NCBI GenBank assembly: GCA_963783855.1
Contig: CAWAPE010000008.1
Coordinates: 124,001-188,000, forward strand
Direction of reading: 5' to 3'
Length of the DNA stretch: 64,000 nucleotides
Origin: JAKAGZ01 sp963783855
GTDB lineage: Bacteria; Bacteroidota; Ignavibacteria; Ignavibacteriales; Ignavibacteriaceae
In this document: positions 9,617-17,812 of the stretch, in pieces
Position numbering within the stretch: the stretch's first letter is position 1
Layout: the number at the start of each line of letters is the position of its first letter
Notes under the pieces: model-generated
The model's input: the letters and a program-made list of their open reading frames with translations, nothing else
Databases searched by the model: none
Told to the model about the DNA's origin: nothing
Program-made: the position numbers and the translations under genes

Positions 9617-10533
9617 TTACTTTGTTCTTCTACCAGGTGAATAAATACATTTTCCAGGGAAGGAGGTATCATTCTGTGACTAATTACTTCAATGGAGTTT
9701 TTATTTAGAAATTTTTCAATCATTTCATATTCATTCGAATCTTTTTGAAGCAGTACATTTATTCTATCACCAAAAAGCTGAACTTCTTTTTTAAGCTCGC
9801 CTTTAACCAGTTGGTATGCTTTTCGAACATTTGTACAAACAATTTCTGCAATCACTTTTTTAATCGAATCTTTTACTGCTTTGGGATTATCGAGCACTAT
9901 TATTTTACCTTTATCCATCAGCGCTACCCTGTTACATCTTTCAGCTTCATCCAGGTATGGAGTTGTCATTAAAATTGTAATTCCTTCTTTCATTAAGCTT
10001 GAAAGAATTTTCCAGAAATCTCTTCTCGAAACCGGATCAACACCGGTAGTTGGTTCATCCAAAAAGAGGATTTTAGGCCTGTGAATTAAACTGCAGGCAA
10101 GAGCCAGTTTCTGTTTCATACCACCCGATAAATTATCCGCCAGTCTATTCCTGAACGGAGTTAATCTTGTAAATTCAAGGAGTTCGTTCCGTCTTTCTTC
10201 AAAGTTTTTTACGTTATGTATGTCAGCAAAAAATTCAATGTTTTCGTCGACTGTGAGATCGCCATACAGACTGAATTTTTGAGATAAATAACCAACCTGA
10301 TCCTGAATTTTATTCCTTTCTGTTGATAAATTCATCCCGAGTAAATCGGCTCCGCCTTTATCCGGTTTTAGCAATCCACAAAGTATTCTGATTGTAGTGG
10401 TTTTACCGGCACCATCCGGACCAACAAGTCCAAACATTTCTCCTTTTCGGATCTGCATGCATATCCCGTTTACAGCCTTAACATCATCGTAACTTTTATA
10501 CAGGTTCTCAATATTTATTGTTATATCGTTCAT
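9613..10533 (-). CDS. ABC transporter ATP-binding protein
   Basis: An intact 306-residue ABC ATPase of the drug/antibiotic export type (YbhF/CcmA-like). Walker A GPDGAGKT (Asp in place of the usual Asn), Q-loop LSQKFSLYGDLTV, signature LSGGMKQ and Walker B ILFLDEPTTGVD are all visible. The C-terminal ~80 residues form the small regulatory domain ending PPSLENVFIHL. In enteric YbhF the two ATPase halves are fused; here they are two genes, overlapping by 4 bp. The start lies 9 bp after the stop of the fusion-protein gene. Confidence 0.93.
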   Translation of the reverse strand: MNDITINIENLYKSYDDVKAVNGICMQIRKGEMFGLVGPDGAGKTTTIRILCGLLKPDKGGADLLGMNLSTERNKIQDQVGYLSQKFSLYGDLTVDENIEFFADIHNVKNFEERRNELLEFTRLTPFRNRLADNLSGGMKQKLALACSLIHRPKILFLDEPTTGVDPVSRRDFWKILSSLMKEGITILMTTPYLDEAERCNRVALMDKGKIIVLDNPKAVKDSIKKVIAEIVCTNVRKAYQLVKGELKKEVQLFGDRINVLLQKDSNEYEMIEKFLNKNSIEVISHRMIPPSLENVFIHLVEEQSK

Positions 10534-10542
10534 ACTTCTTTT

Positions 10543-11508
10543 TTATAGATGGACTACTGCGTCCGCAGGCATCCCGGGCTTTAATTCAAAATTTGGATTA
10601 GGTATTTCAATTTTTACTGCAAATACCAGTTTTGTTCTTTCATCTTTGGTCTGAATATTTTTTGGTGTAAACTCGGCTTCAGGTGAGATATAAATCACTT
10701 TGCCTCCATATTTTTTACCGTCATATGAGTCTGTTGTAACATCCGCTTCCTGTCCTAACTTTACTTTGCCAAGTTCTTTTTCGGAAACATAGATCAATAA
10801 TTTAACTTTTGATAAATCCGATAACTTTAGCAGTGATGACATCGGGGCAACTGTTTCCCCTGCTTCAAAATATTTTTTTACCACAAATCCACTAATTGGA
10901 GAAACAACATAGCTATCACGAATATGTTTCTTAACAAGATTCTCATTCGCTATTGTCTGGTCAACTCTGGCCATTGCCTGTTTAATTTCTTCGGGACGGG
11001 CAAATTTTAAAAGTTTGTCATAATTTTCCCTGGCAGATTTATATTGCTGCTGCATCGAGTTATATCTGTTAACAGCGTCCTCGTGCTGTTTTTCAGAAAT
11101 TGTTTTGGCAACATATAACTGATCCATTCTCTCTTTATCCTTTTTAGCCTGATCAAGACTTATTTTTGCCTGTTCCTTCATTGCTTCAGCAGATTGAATA
11201 TCTTCCTTACGGGCTCCGTTCCTTAATAACTGTAATTGTGCTCCAGCAAGTTCTCGTGCCGCCTCAGCCTGCTTCAATTGAATTTGAAGTGCTTCGCTGT
11301 CAATTACTAGTAGAGTATCGTTGGTACGAACTTTATCTCCCTCTATAAAATTCAGTTTTTCAATTTGTCCGCCTACTTTTGCGCTTACAACAACATTGGT
11401 GGCTTCAATATTACCTGAAGCTTCGATTTTGTTGCTATCGTTTCCATTTCCGCATCCTGCTATTACTGCTAATAAAACGGGCAGAAATATCAACATCACT
11501 TTTTTCAT
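10543..11508 (-). CDS. HlyD-family membrane fusion lipoprotein
   Basis: This 321-residue periplasmic adaptor of an ABC efflux pump has a lipoprotein signal with a lipobox IAGC (C19), so it is probably anchored to the inner membrane. After it come a biotinyl-lipoyl-like half (NVVVSAKVGGQIEKL), a long alpha-helical hairpin (~75-170, Gln/Lys/Glu-rich) and the second lipoyl half (SYVVSPISGFVVKKY). A C-terminal barrel region (ELGKVKLGQEADV ... LKPGMPADAVVHL) closes the protein. It resembles YbhG. It overlaps the regulator gene by 4 bp and precedes the two ATPases. Confidence 0.92.
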   Translation of the reverse strand: MKKVMLIFLPVLLAVIAGCGNGNDSNKIEASGNIEATNVVVSAKVGGQIEKLNFIEGDKVRTNDTLLVIDSEALQIQLKQAEAARELAGAQLQLLRNGARKEDIQSAEAMKEQAKISLDQAKKDKERMDQLYVAKTISEKQHEDAVNRYNSMQQQYKSARENYDKLLKFARPEEIKQAMARVDQTIANENLVKKHIRDSYVVSPISGFVVKKYFEAGETVAPMSSLLKLSDLSKVKLLIYVSEKELGKVKLGQEADVTTDSYDGKKYGGKVIYISPEAEFTPKNIQTKDERTKLVFAVKIEIPNPNFELKPGMPADAVVHL

Positions 11509-12116
11509 TTATTTACTCCGCTTTTTAATTTTACAAAAATCCTTCTCCCTTTTGGAGTTAATATTCCGTTTAAGAGTATTTCAATAACAGACTCTGCTGC
11601 TTTTTTCGGGGACATATGATTATTAATTAACACATCCGGATTTATTACTCCTCTTATAGATGCTGTAAATGCGCTAATCAATATTTCGCTCTGAGTTTCA
11701 ATTATTACTTCCTCAACCTGTCCCTGTTCAATAATAATTTTCAGATTTTCAAAAAGAATTTTTGCTCTGATTTTATCAACATCTTTCCAGAGGTCTGGCA
11801 TAAAATCTCTTATATCTATAACAAATTGTTCACTGATACTTATCAGCATGTTGCTAATAAAACTGAACATATTAAATAATTTTTCAACTGCATTATTATC
11901 AGATTTAACAATAGCATTAATATTTTTATGCTTCTCTGATAGAAAATGCATTAAGGATTCACGGACTATTTCTTCCTTAGAGCTGAAATGTTTGTAAATA
12001 GTCTTTTTGCTGATTTTTAGATATGCCGCAATATCATCCATAGGAGTTTTGTAAAATCCATCGGCTAAAAAGATTTTTTGAGCTCCGAATAATATTTTTT
12101 CTTTTTCTTCATTCAT
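11505..12116 (-). CDS. TetR/AcrR-family transcriptional regulator
   Basis: A 203-residue TetR-type repressor. The N-terminal helix-turn-helix is clear (MDDIAAYLKISKKTIYKHF, ~25-45), preceded by the usual KILFGAQKIFLADGF helix. The rest is a helical ligand/dimer domain. It is the first gene of the efflux operon (fusion lipoprotein, two ATPases, two permeases). The promoter region upstream carries two inverted repeats across the -35/spacer and the start site, so it probably represses its own operon until an effector binds. The effector is unknown. Confidence 0.93.
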   Translation of the reverse strand: MNEEKEKILFGAQKIFLADGFYKTPMDDIAAYLKISKKTIYKHFSSKEEIVRESLMHFLSEKHKNINAIVKSDNNAVEKLFNMFSFISNMLISISEQFVIDIRDFMPDLWKDVDKIRAKILFENLKIIIEQGQVEEVIIETQSEILISAFTASIRGVINPDVLINNHMSPKKAAESVIEILLNGILTPKGRRIFVKLKSGVNK

Positions 12117-12126
12117 AATTTTTACT

Positions 12127-12154
12127 GGAAACTATTTTGTTAATTTTAGTTTCC
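12127..12154. promoter_or_regulatory. Candidate TetR operator 2 (overlaps the transcription start)
   Basis: A second inverted repeat with 7-bp arms GGAAACT and AGTTTCC about 14 bases apart, just downstream of the -10 hexamer. Two copies of one dyad around one promoter are typical of autoregulating TetR repressors. Confidence 0.65.
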
Positions 12155-12183
12155 AATATAGCAGATGGAAACTTGTTTGTCAA
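12155..12183 (-). promoter_or_regulatory. Predicted sigma-70-type promoter of the TetR/efflux operon
   Basis: On the minus strand, TTGACA (12178-12183) is followed by exactly 17 bases and TATATT (12155-12160), a near-consensus promoter about 40 bp upstream of the regulator's ATG at 12116. It is flanked and overlapped by two inverted repeats with the same half-site. Confidence 0.72.
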
Positions 12184-12195
12184 GTTTAAGTTTCC
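12167..12195. promoter_or_regulatory. Candidate TetR operator 1 (overlaps the -35 region)
   Basis: Inverted repeat with arms GGAAACTT (minus strand 12195-12188) and AAGTTTCC (12174-12167), separated by 13 bases. It covers the -35 hexamer and part of the spacer of the efflux promoter. The same GGAAACT/AGTTTCC half-sites recur in operator 2. Confidence 0.68.
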
Positions 12196-12261
12196 ATAAA
12201 TTTTGAAAAAATTCTTAAAATAGATAAAGTTATTCTTTGTAAAGTATTGAGATTAAATGTA

Positions 12262-15087
12262 TTAAAGCTCTGATTTGAGGAATTGTCCTGTGAGACTTTT
12301 TGGTTCTTTACTTATATTCTCCGGTGTACCTTCTGCAATAATTTCTCCACCATGTTCTCCCCCACCCTGTCCGAGATCAATAATCCAGTCGGCCATCTTT
12401 ATAACATCGAGATTGTGCTCTACTACAATCACCGAATTTCCTTTATCAACCAGCTTATTTAGGACATTAAGTAGAATCCTTACATCTTCAAAATGAAGGC
12501 CGGTGGTGGGTTCATCCAAAATATACAAAGTTTTTCCTGTACTGATCTTGCTAAGTTCAGTTGCAAGTTTAACACGTTGAGCTTCTCCGCCTGAGAGAGT
12601 AGTCGCCTGCTGGCCCAGCCTGATATATCCAAGGCCAACATCGTGAATGGCTTTTATCTTTCTATTGATCCGGGGAAGATCTTCAAAAAATCCCAGGGCC
12701 TCATCAATACGCATTTCCAGTACATCAGAAATAGATTTTGTTTTGTATAGAACTTCAAGAGTTTCCCTGTTGTATCTTTTACCGTGGCAAACGTCACACT
12801 CAATATAAACATCAGGAAGAAAATTCATTTCAATTTTTCTTAATCCGTCGCCGCCGCATTCTTCGCATCTTCCACCGGAGACATTAAAACTAAACCTTCC
12901 CGTTGAGTATCCTCTTATCTTTGATTCCGGTAATTGTGAATAAAGATCACGAATATGAGTAAACAGTCCGGTGTATGTTGCCGGATTGGATCGTGGTGTT
13001 CTCCCAATCGGAGCCTGATCAATTTCTATTATCTTATCAATATTTTCTAATCCCTTCACAGATTTATACGGAAGAGGCACAACTTTGGACTTGTAAATTT
13101 TGTTCATCAGAATTTTTACTAGAGTTTCGTTTACAAGAGAAGATTTTCCGGAACCACTTACCCCAGTAACCAAGGTCAGGGTACCAAGTGGAATTTTAAA
13201 GGTGAGATCCTTTAAGTTATTTCCGGTCGCTCCCGTTAAGGTAATATGTTTCCCGTTACCCTTTCTTCTTTTCTTTGGAATCTCGATCTTCTTTGCATTT
13301 TTTAAGTATTGAAGAGTCAGTGAGTTTATTCCATTTTTTGAATTTACAAGATTTTTGGTCTCACCAAATAAACAAATCTCGCCACCATGTTCTCCGGCCG
13401 CGGGCCCAAGATCAATCATGTAATCAGAACTTTCGATTGTTTCCCTGTCGTGCTCAACTACAATTACTGTATTTCCAAGATCACGCAGGTTTTTAAGTGA
13501 ATTAATTAATTTTAGATTGTCACTTTGATGAAGCCCTATACTCGGTTCATCCAGCACGTAGAGTACACCTGCAAGCTGAGAACCAATCTGTGTAGCTAAT
13601 CGGATTCTTTGCGATTCGCCACCGCTCAGGGTTCTGGCTGACCGGTTAAGTGTTAAATAATCAAGTCCTACATTTAACAGGAATTTCAGTCTGGAAATTA
13701 TTTCTTTAAAAATCGGCTTTGCAATAATAGCTTCGCGACCTGTAAGTTTTATCTTTTTGAAGAATTCGTGCGCTCTGAATATTGAAAGCCGGGTTATTTC
13801 ACTAATGTTTTTTTTCTGAAATTTTACTGATAACGATTCCTGTTTAAGCCTTCCGCCCCCGCAAGCTGGGCACAGAACAGTTGTCATATAAGATTCAACC
13901 CATTCCCTGACATTATTTGAAGTGGTAGTGTTATAATAATTTTTCAAATAGTTTATTATGCCAGCAAATTTATGATAATAAGTAACCGGCTTTCCGCCAC
14001 CGTATGAATAAGAGAAAGAAATTTTCTCCTTAGTTCCGTGCAAAAGTATTTCTTTTTGTTCCTCAGTTAAATCTTTAAGCCTAGTATCGTAATCAAAGTT
14101 AAATTTTTCTGCTACAGCTTCGAGCTGGTTAAATATCCATATCGACCGGGGTTTTCCAAGAGCGGCAATTCCTTCTTCGTTGATAGTTTTATCCCAATCG
14201 GGAATAATGAGATCTAAGTTTAATTCTTTTTTCTCGCCGAGTCCTTCACAATCCGGACAGGAACCATAGGGAGAATTAAAAGAAAACGAATTTGGCGCTA
14301 GTTCCCTGTAACTAATTCCGCAATCAAGACAGGCAAGATGCCTGCTGTAAATATGATCCTCAGTACCATCATTAACAATTACAATTCCATTACCGTAATT
14401 CAAACCAACATCAACTGATTCTGTCAAACGGCTTCTTGAAGATTCTCTTACATTAATTTTATCAATTATAATTTCAATATTATGAATTTTGTACCTGTCA
14501 ACATGAAAGCCTTTTGTAATTTCCTTAACTTCGCCATCAACACGAACTTTCAAAAATCCATCAGACTGAATTTCCTCAAACAATTCCCGGTAGTGTCCTT
14601 TTCTTCCCCTGACTACAGGTGCAAGAATATTCACTTTCTTCCCGTTCAACGAAGAAATTATTGTATCAATTATTTGTGCTGAAGTTTGTTTGCTTACTGG
14701 TTTTCCGCAATTATAGCAATGTGGTGTTCCAAGTCTTGCATATAGAAGGCGTAGGTAATCGTAAATTTCAGTGACTGTGCCAACAGTGGACCTTGGATTA
14801 CCGGAAGTGGATTTTTGTTCGATTGAAATTGCAGGGCTTAAACCTTCTATAAGGTCAACATCCGGTTTTTCAAGCATGTCTAGAAACTGGCGTGCATAAG
14901 CGGACAACGATTCTATATATCTTCTCTGTCCTTCAGCGTAAATAGTATCAAAAGCCAGCGAGGATTTCCCGGAACCCGATAATCCTGTAATAACAGTCAA
15001 AGAATCGCGGGGAATATCAATATCAATATTCTTTAAATTATGCTCGCGGGCGCCTCTTATAATTATCGTTTCTTTTTCCAATTTCAC
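12262..15087 (-). CDS. uvrA: Excinuclease ABC subunit A
   Basis: This 941-residue UvrA is the damage-recognition ATPase of nucleotide excision repair. It shows Walker A GLSGSGKSS (~34) and GVSGSGKSS (~640), ABC signatures LSGGESQRIRLA and LSGGEAQRVKLA, and Walker B YVLDEPSIGLH and YILDEPTTGLH. Zinc-finger cysteine pairs (CYNCG, CLDCG/CPDCEG, CPACGG, CEECGG...CDVCHG) sit at the expected positions. Length is normal. It is transcribed divergently from the IMPACT-family gene; no LexA-type box could be recognised. Confidence 0.98.
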   Translation of the reverse strand: MKLEKETIIIRGAREHNLKNIDIDIPRDSLTVITGLSGSGKSSLAFDTIYAEGQRRYIESLSAYARQFLDMLEKPDVDLIEGLSPAISIEQKSTSGNPRSTVGTVTEIYDYLRLLYARLGTPHCYNCGKPVSKQTSAQIIDTIISSLNGKKVNILAPVVRGRKGHYRELFEEIQSDGFLKVRVDGEVKEITKGFHVDRYKIHNIEIIIDKINVRESSRSRLTESVDVGLNYGNGIVIVNDGTEDHIYSRHLACLDCGISYRELAPNSFSFNSPYGSCPDCEGLGEKKELNLDLIIPDWDKTINEEGIAALGKPRSIWIFNQLEAVAEKFNFDYDTRLKDLTEEQKEILLHGTKEKISFSYSYGGGKPVTYYHKFAGIINYLKNYYNTTTSNNVREWVESYMTTVLCPACGGGRLKQESLSVKFQKKNISEITRLSIFRAHEFFKKIKLTGREAIIAKPIFKEIISRLKFLLNVGLDYLTLNRSARTLSGGESQRIRLATQIGSQLAGVLYVLDEPSIGLHQSDNLKLINSLKNLRDLGNTVIVVEHDRETIESSDYMIDLGPAAGEHGGEICLFGETKNLVNSKNGINSLTLQYLKNAKKIEIPKKRRKGNGKHITLTGATGNNLKDLTFKIPLGTLTLVTGVSGSGKSSLVNETLVKILMNKIYKSKVVPLPYKSVKGLENIDKIIEIDQAPIGRTPRSNPATYTGLFTHIRDLYSQLPESKIRGYSTGRFSFNVSGGRCEECGGDGLRKIEMNFLPDVYIECDVCHGKRYNRETLEVLYKTKSISDVLEMRIDEALGFFEDLPRINRKIKAIHDVGLGYIRLGQQATTLSGGEAQRVKLATELSKISTGKTLYILDEPTTGLHFEDVRILLNVLNKLVDKGNSVIVVEHNLDVIKMADWIIDLGQGGGEHGGEIIAEGTPENISKEPKSLTGQFLKSEL

Positions 15088-15112
15088 ATCAAGTTTAAAT
15101 ATTTAAATATTT

Positions 15113-15141
15113 ATATTACCTATAGAGAGTTTGAAAATCAA
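15113..15141 (-). promoter_or_regulatory. Predicted promoter of uvrA
   Basis: Minus-strand TTGATT (15136-15141), a 17-base spacer and TAATAT (15113-15118) lie about 25 bp upstream of the uvrA ATG. The match is moderate and the region is AT-rich. Confidence 0.45.
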
Positions 15142-15190
15142 ATAATTTAGCATTGACCCGTACAGCTTTTTAGATCAAAAACGGACTAAA

Positions 15191-15814
15191 ATGAAACAAT
15201 TAGAAGAAATAGTTACAATACAGAAATTTCACGAAACCGGATTTAAAGAAAAAGGCTCCCAATTTACCGGGCAGGCTTTTCCTGTTAATTCTGAACAGGA
15301 GATTTCAGATATTTTAACAGATGTAAAAAAGAAATTCTATGATGCTACACACCATTGTTACGCATACAAATTGCTTGACGGCCAATTTAAATATTCAGAT
15401 GACGGCGAGCCTTCGGGAACAGCAGGCATAAGGCTATTAAACGCAATCGATCATTTTGATTTATTAAATGTGCTCGTTATTGTTATCAGGTATTTCGGCG
15501 GGACCAAGTTAGGGGTCGGTCCGCTTGGTAAAGCATATTATTCGTCCGCCGAATCTGTACTAAACGAAGCGAAAAGAATCACTAAAACAGCATATCAGCA
15601 GGTACAAATCACAGCAGACTTTTCACACACCAGTCTGCTCCACAAGTCTTTTTCTGATTTTGAAATGGTGGTTCAAAATACAGAATATCTGGAAAATATA
15701 AATTTTACCTGCCTGATAAAGCCAAAGCTTTTACAAAATTATTCCGATTATATTACAGATAAATCCAGCGGCTCAATAATAATTTCCGCAGGTGATGAGA
15801 TAAGTTATTTCTAA
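15191..15814 (+). CDS. YigZ/IMPACT family protein
   Basis: A 207-residue protein of the IMPACT/YigZ family. The N-terminal domain has the family block KFYDATHHCYAYKL followed by YSDDGEPSGTAG and VIRYFGGTKLGVGPLG. The smaller C-terminal domain resembles the EF-G domain V-like fold (DUF1949). Eukaryotic IMPACT regulates Gcn2, but the bacterial role is unsettled. It is divergent from uvrA and converges with a small hypothetical gene 5 bp away. Confidence 0.92.
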   Translation: MKQLEEIVTIQKFHETGFKEKGSQFTGQAFPVNSEQEISDILTDVKKKFYDATHHCYAYKLLDGQFKYSDDGEPSGTAGIRLLNAIDHFDLLNVLVIVIRYFGGTKLGVGPLGKAYYSSAESVLNEAKRITKTAYQQVQITADFSHTSLLHKSFSDFEMVVQNTEYLENINFTCLIKPKLLQNYSDYITDKSSGSIIISAGDEISYF

Positions 15815-15818
15815 AAAT

Positions 15819-16256
15819 CTAAGGCTTGTTTCTCTTTAAATCATTGAAAAACTTTTTAGTCCATTCCAGGTCCTGCAGAAGTTTATTCAAGTTCTGAAAG
15901 GCATCCGGACTCATTTGCAGAAAATTTTCTTCAAAGTAATTTTTATCTGTCTCAGGACCATCTGAAGTCAATTCCCTTAGTTGCCCTACAATCTTCTTCA
16001 TATTTTCAGCGAGGTCTGATTTCACATTCTCCAGGCTGTCCACATCCGGGTTTGATGAACCTTGCTGCAATACTCTCATAAGCCCCAGGACATATTTAGC
16101 GGTGAAAATTGTATCTTCGAAAAGGTCCTCTTTTTTTTCATTCACAGAAACTGAAAATAATCGTTGAAGATCATCTCTGACAGATAATTTATAATTTGAA
16201 AATTCGTCAACTTGTTTTACTAATTCTCTCGGATTATCATAAAATTGTTTAAGCAT
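15819..16256 (-). CDS. Conserved helical hypothetical protein
   Basis: I do not recognise this 145-residue protein. It is acidic and predicted all-helical, with no signal peptide or membrane segment, and has coiled-coil-like stretches (LENVKSDLAENMKKIVGQLRE and LQDLEWTKKFFNDLK). Its start overlaps the stop of the O-methyltransferase upstream by 8 bp, so the two are likely co-translated. This tight coupling is the only functional hint. Confidence 0.75.
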   Translation of the reverse strand: MLKQFYDNPRELVKQVDEFSNYKLSVRDDLQRLFSVSVNEKKEDLFEDTIFTAKYVLGLMRVLQQGSSNPDVDSLENVKSDLAENMKKIVGQLRELTSDGPETDKNYFEENFLQMSPDAFQNLNKLLQDLEWTKKFFNDLKRNKP

Positions 16257-16896
16257 TTTTTCTTACCCCCAGACCTATTCCATCACCAACCGGAATAATT
16301 GTAGTATTTAATCCGGGATAATTAGTAAATATTTTGTTGAACTCTCTGATGAATTTCGTTGAGGTTTTATATTTTTCCGGTACATCATCTGATGCTGCGT
16401 AACCGTGCCAAAGCAGGTTGTCTACAAAGATTACTCCCTTTTTTTTCAACAATTTCATTGCCAGTTCAAAAAGATCGAGATAGTCTTCCTTATCAGCATC
16501 CAGGTAGATAAAATCATATTTCTTTTCTAGTGTTGGCATTACTTCCTTTGCATCGCCAAAAAACAGCTTAATTTTTTCTTCAACTCCTGATTTCTTAATA
16601 TTCTCTTCTGACAGTTTTGCATTGTCTTTGCTGAATTCAATGGTGTGAATTACAGCTTCTTTTTTAAGATTTCTTGCAATCCTTATAGTTGTGTACGCAA
16701 TTGCAGTTCCAAGCTCCAGCACACGTTTCGGCCTTTTCATTTGAATGAGTATTTCCATCAATTTTGCCGAATCACGGGAAAGAATTGGGACACTATTTTT
16801 CCTGGCGAAATCCTCCATTTCTAAAATCAGAGCATCATCTTCTTTATTAAATGATTCCAGATAATTCATTTGTTCGGGATATAATATTTCCTTCAT
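16249..16896 (-). CDS. SAM-dependent O-methyltransferase (catechol-O-methyltransferase-like)
   Basis: This 215-residue class I methyltransferase belongs to the Methyltransf_3 / TrmR-like O-methyltransferase family. The SAM motif VLELGTAIAYTTIRIA (~64), the metal-site aspartates in FIYLDADKEDYLD (~128) and VDNLLWHG (~157) are all present. Relatives methylate small catechols or, as TrmR, the 5-hydroxyuridine of tRNA; the substrate here is not certain. It sits between lepB and a small helical protein. Confidence 0.88.
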   Translation of the reverse strand: MKEILYPEQMNYLESFNKEDDALILEMEDFARKNSVPILSRDSAKLMEILIQMKRPKRVLELGTAIAYTTIRIARNLKKEAVIHTIEFSKDNAKLSEENIKKSGVEEKIKLFFGDAKEVMPTLEKKYDFIYLDADKEDYLDLFELAMKLLKKKGVIFVDNLLWHGYAASDDVPEKYKTSTKFIREFNKIFTNYPGLNTTIIPVGDGIGLGVRKNA

Positions 16897-16908
16897 AAAT
16901 AATCTCTT

Positions 16909-17787
16909 TTAATTAATGAACTTAAAAATTCTATTTAGTCTAAGCGGAGCCAAAAAATCTTTCCAGTTATCGACAGGTTTATAACTGTCCCAAGACCAGT
17001 AAACTATGAAAGCTTTTCCGATAATATAATCTTCGGGCACAAATCCCCAGTACCGGCTGTCCATGCTGTCTTCCCTGTTATCCCCAAGCACAAAATAATA
17101 ATTTTTTTGTAATACGTATTGTCGGATTGCCTTATCATCAATATTTATTACGCTTCCTTCCACACTAACGGCTTTATGACCGAGTTCCCTGTCTATCAGA
17201 GCCTGCCATTCTGCGATGTTATTGTTAGATAACTTTAAGGTATCTCCTTTTTGCGGAACGATAATCGGGCCGTAATTATCATTTCTCCATCCGTTATTAA
17301 AGGGATAAATCCGAGGGTCTTCTCTCAAATCCTCAGTAGAATTATTTAATCGAAATAATGCATCTTCCGGTGCTCTAACTAAATTATTATTTATAAAAAC
17401 ACTTTCGTTTTTGATCTGTACGGTATCACCCGGCAAACCAATTATTCTTTTTATATAGCTGCTGTTCTCAGACGGCGTGAATTCATTCGGATAACCGGGG
17501 AATTTGAAAACTACAACATCGTTTCTGTCAGGATGTTTAATTTTAACAATCGGATAAGAATCCAGCCAGAGATTTAAAATTGTAATATAGTGTGGTGTAG
17601 AGATTGAATATGCCGCTTTATTAATCAGAATAAAGTCACCGGGCAACAAAGTATTCTCCATCGAAGCAGAGGGGATGTTAAATGCATCAATAAAAAAAGT
17701 TTTGATAATCAGAGCTGCAACAAGGGCTATAAAAACAGATTTTAAAAATTTTCTAGGTATAAAAGATTTACTGTTTTTTTGTCCCAT
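16909..17787 (-). CDS. lepB: Signal peptidase I
   Basis: A 292-residue type I signal peptidase with one N-terminal membrane anchor (~17-36). Catalytic Ser42 is in NIPSASMENTL and the general-base Lys113 in SYIKRIIGLPGD. Box E is present near the C-terminus (FVLGDNREDSMDSRYWG). A longer insertion between the two catalytic boxes fits Bacteroidetes-type LepB. It removes Sec signal peptides at the outer face of the inner membrane. It follows lepA by 25 bp, so lepA-lepB is probably one operon. Confidence 0.96.
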   Translation of the reverse strand: MGQKNSKSFIPRKFLKSVFIALVAALIIKTFFIDAFNIPSASMENTLLPGDFILINKAAYSISTPHYITILNLWLDSYPIVKIKHPDRNDVVVFKFPGYPNEFTPSENSSYIKRIIGLPGDTVQIKNESVFINNNLVRAPEDALFRLNNSTEDLREDPRIYPFNNGWRNDNYGPIIVPQKGDTLKLSNNNIAEWQALIDRELGHKAVSVEGSVINIDDKAIRQYVLQKNYYFVLGDNREDSMDSRYWGFVPEDYIIGKAFIVYWSWDSYKPVDNWKDFLAPLRLNRIFKFIN

Positions 17788-17812
17788 AGATCAAACTGTA
17801 GTAATTGATTCT

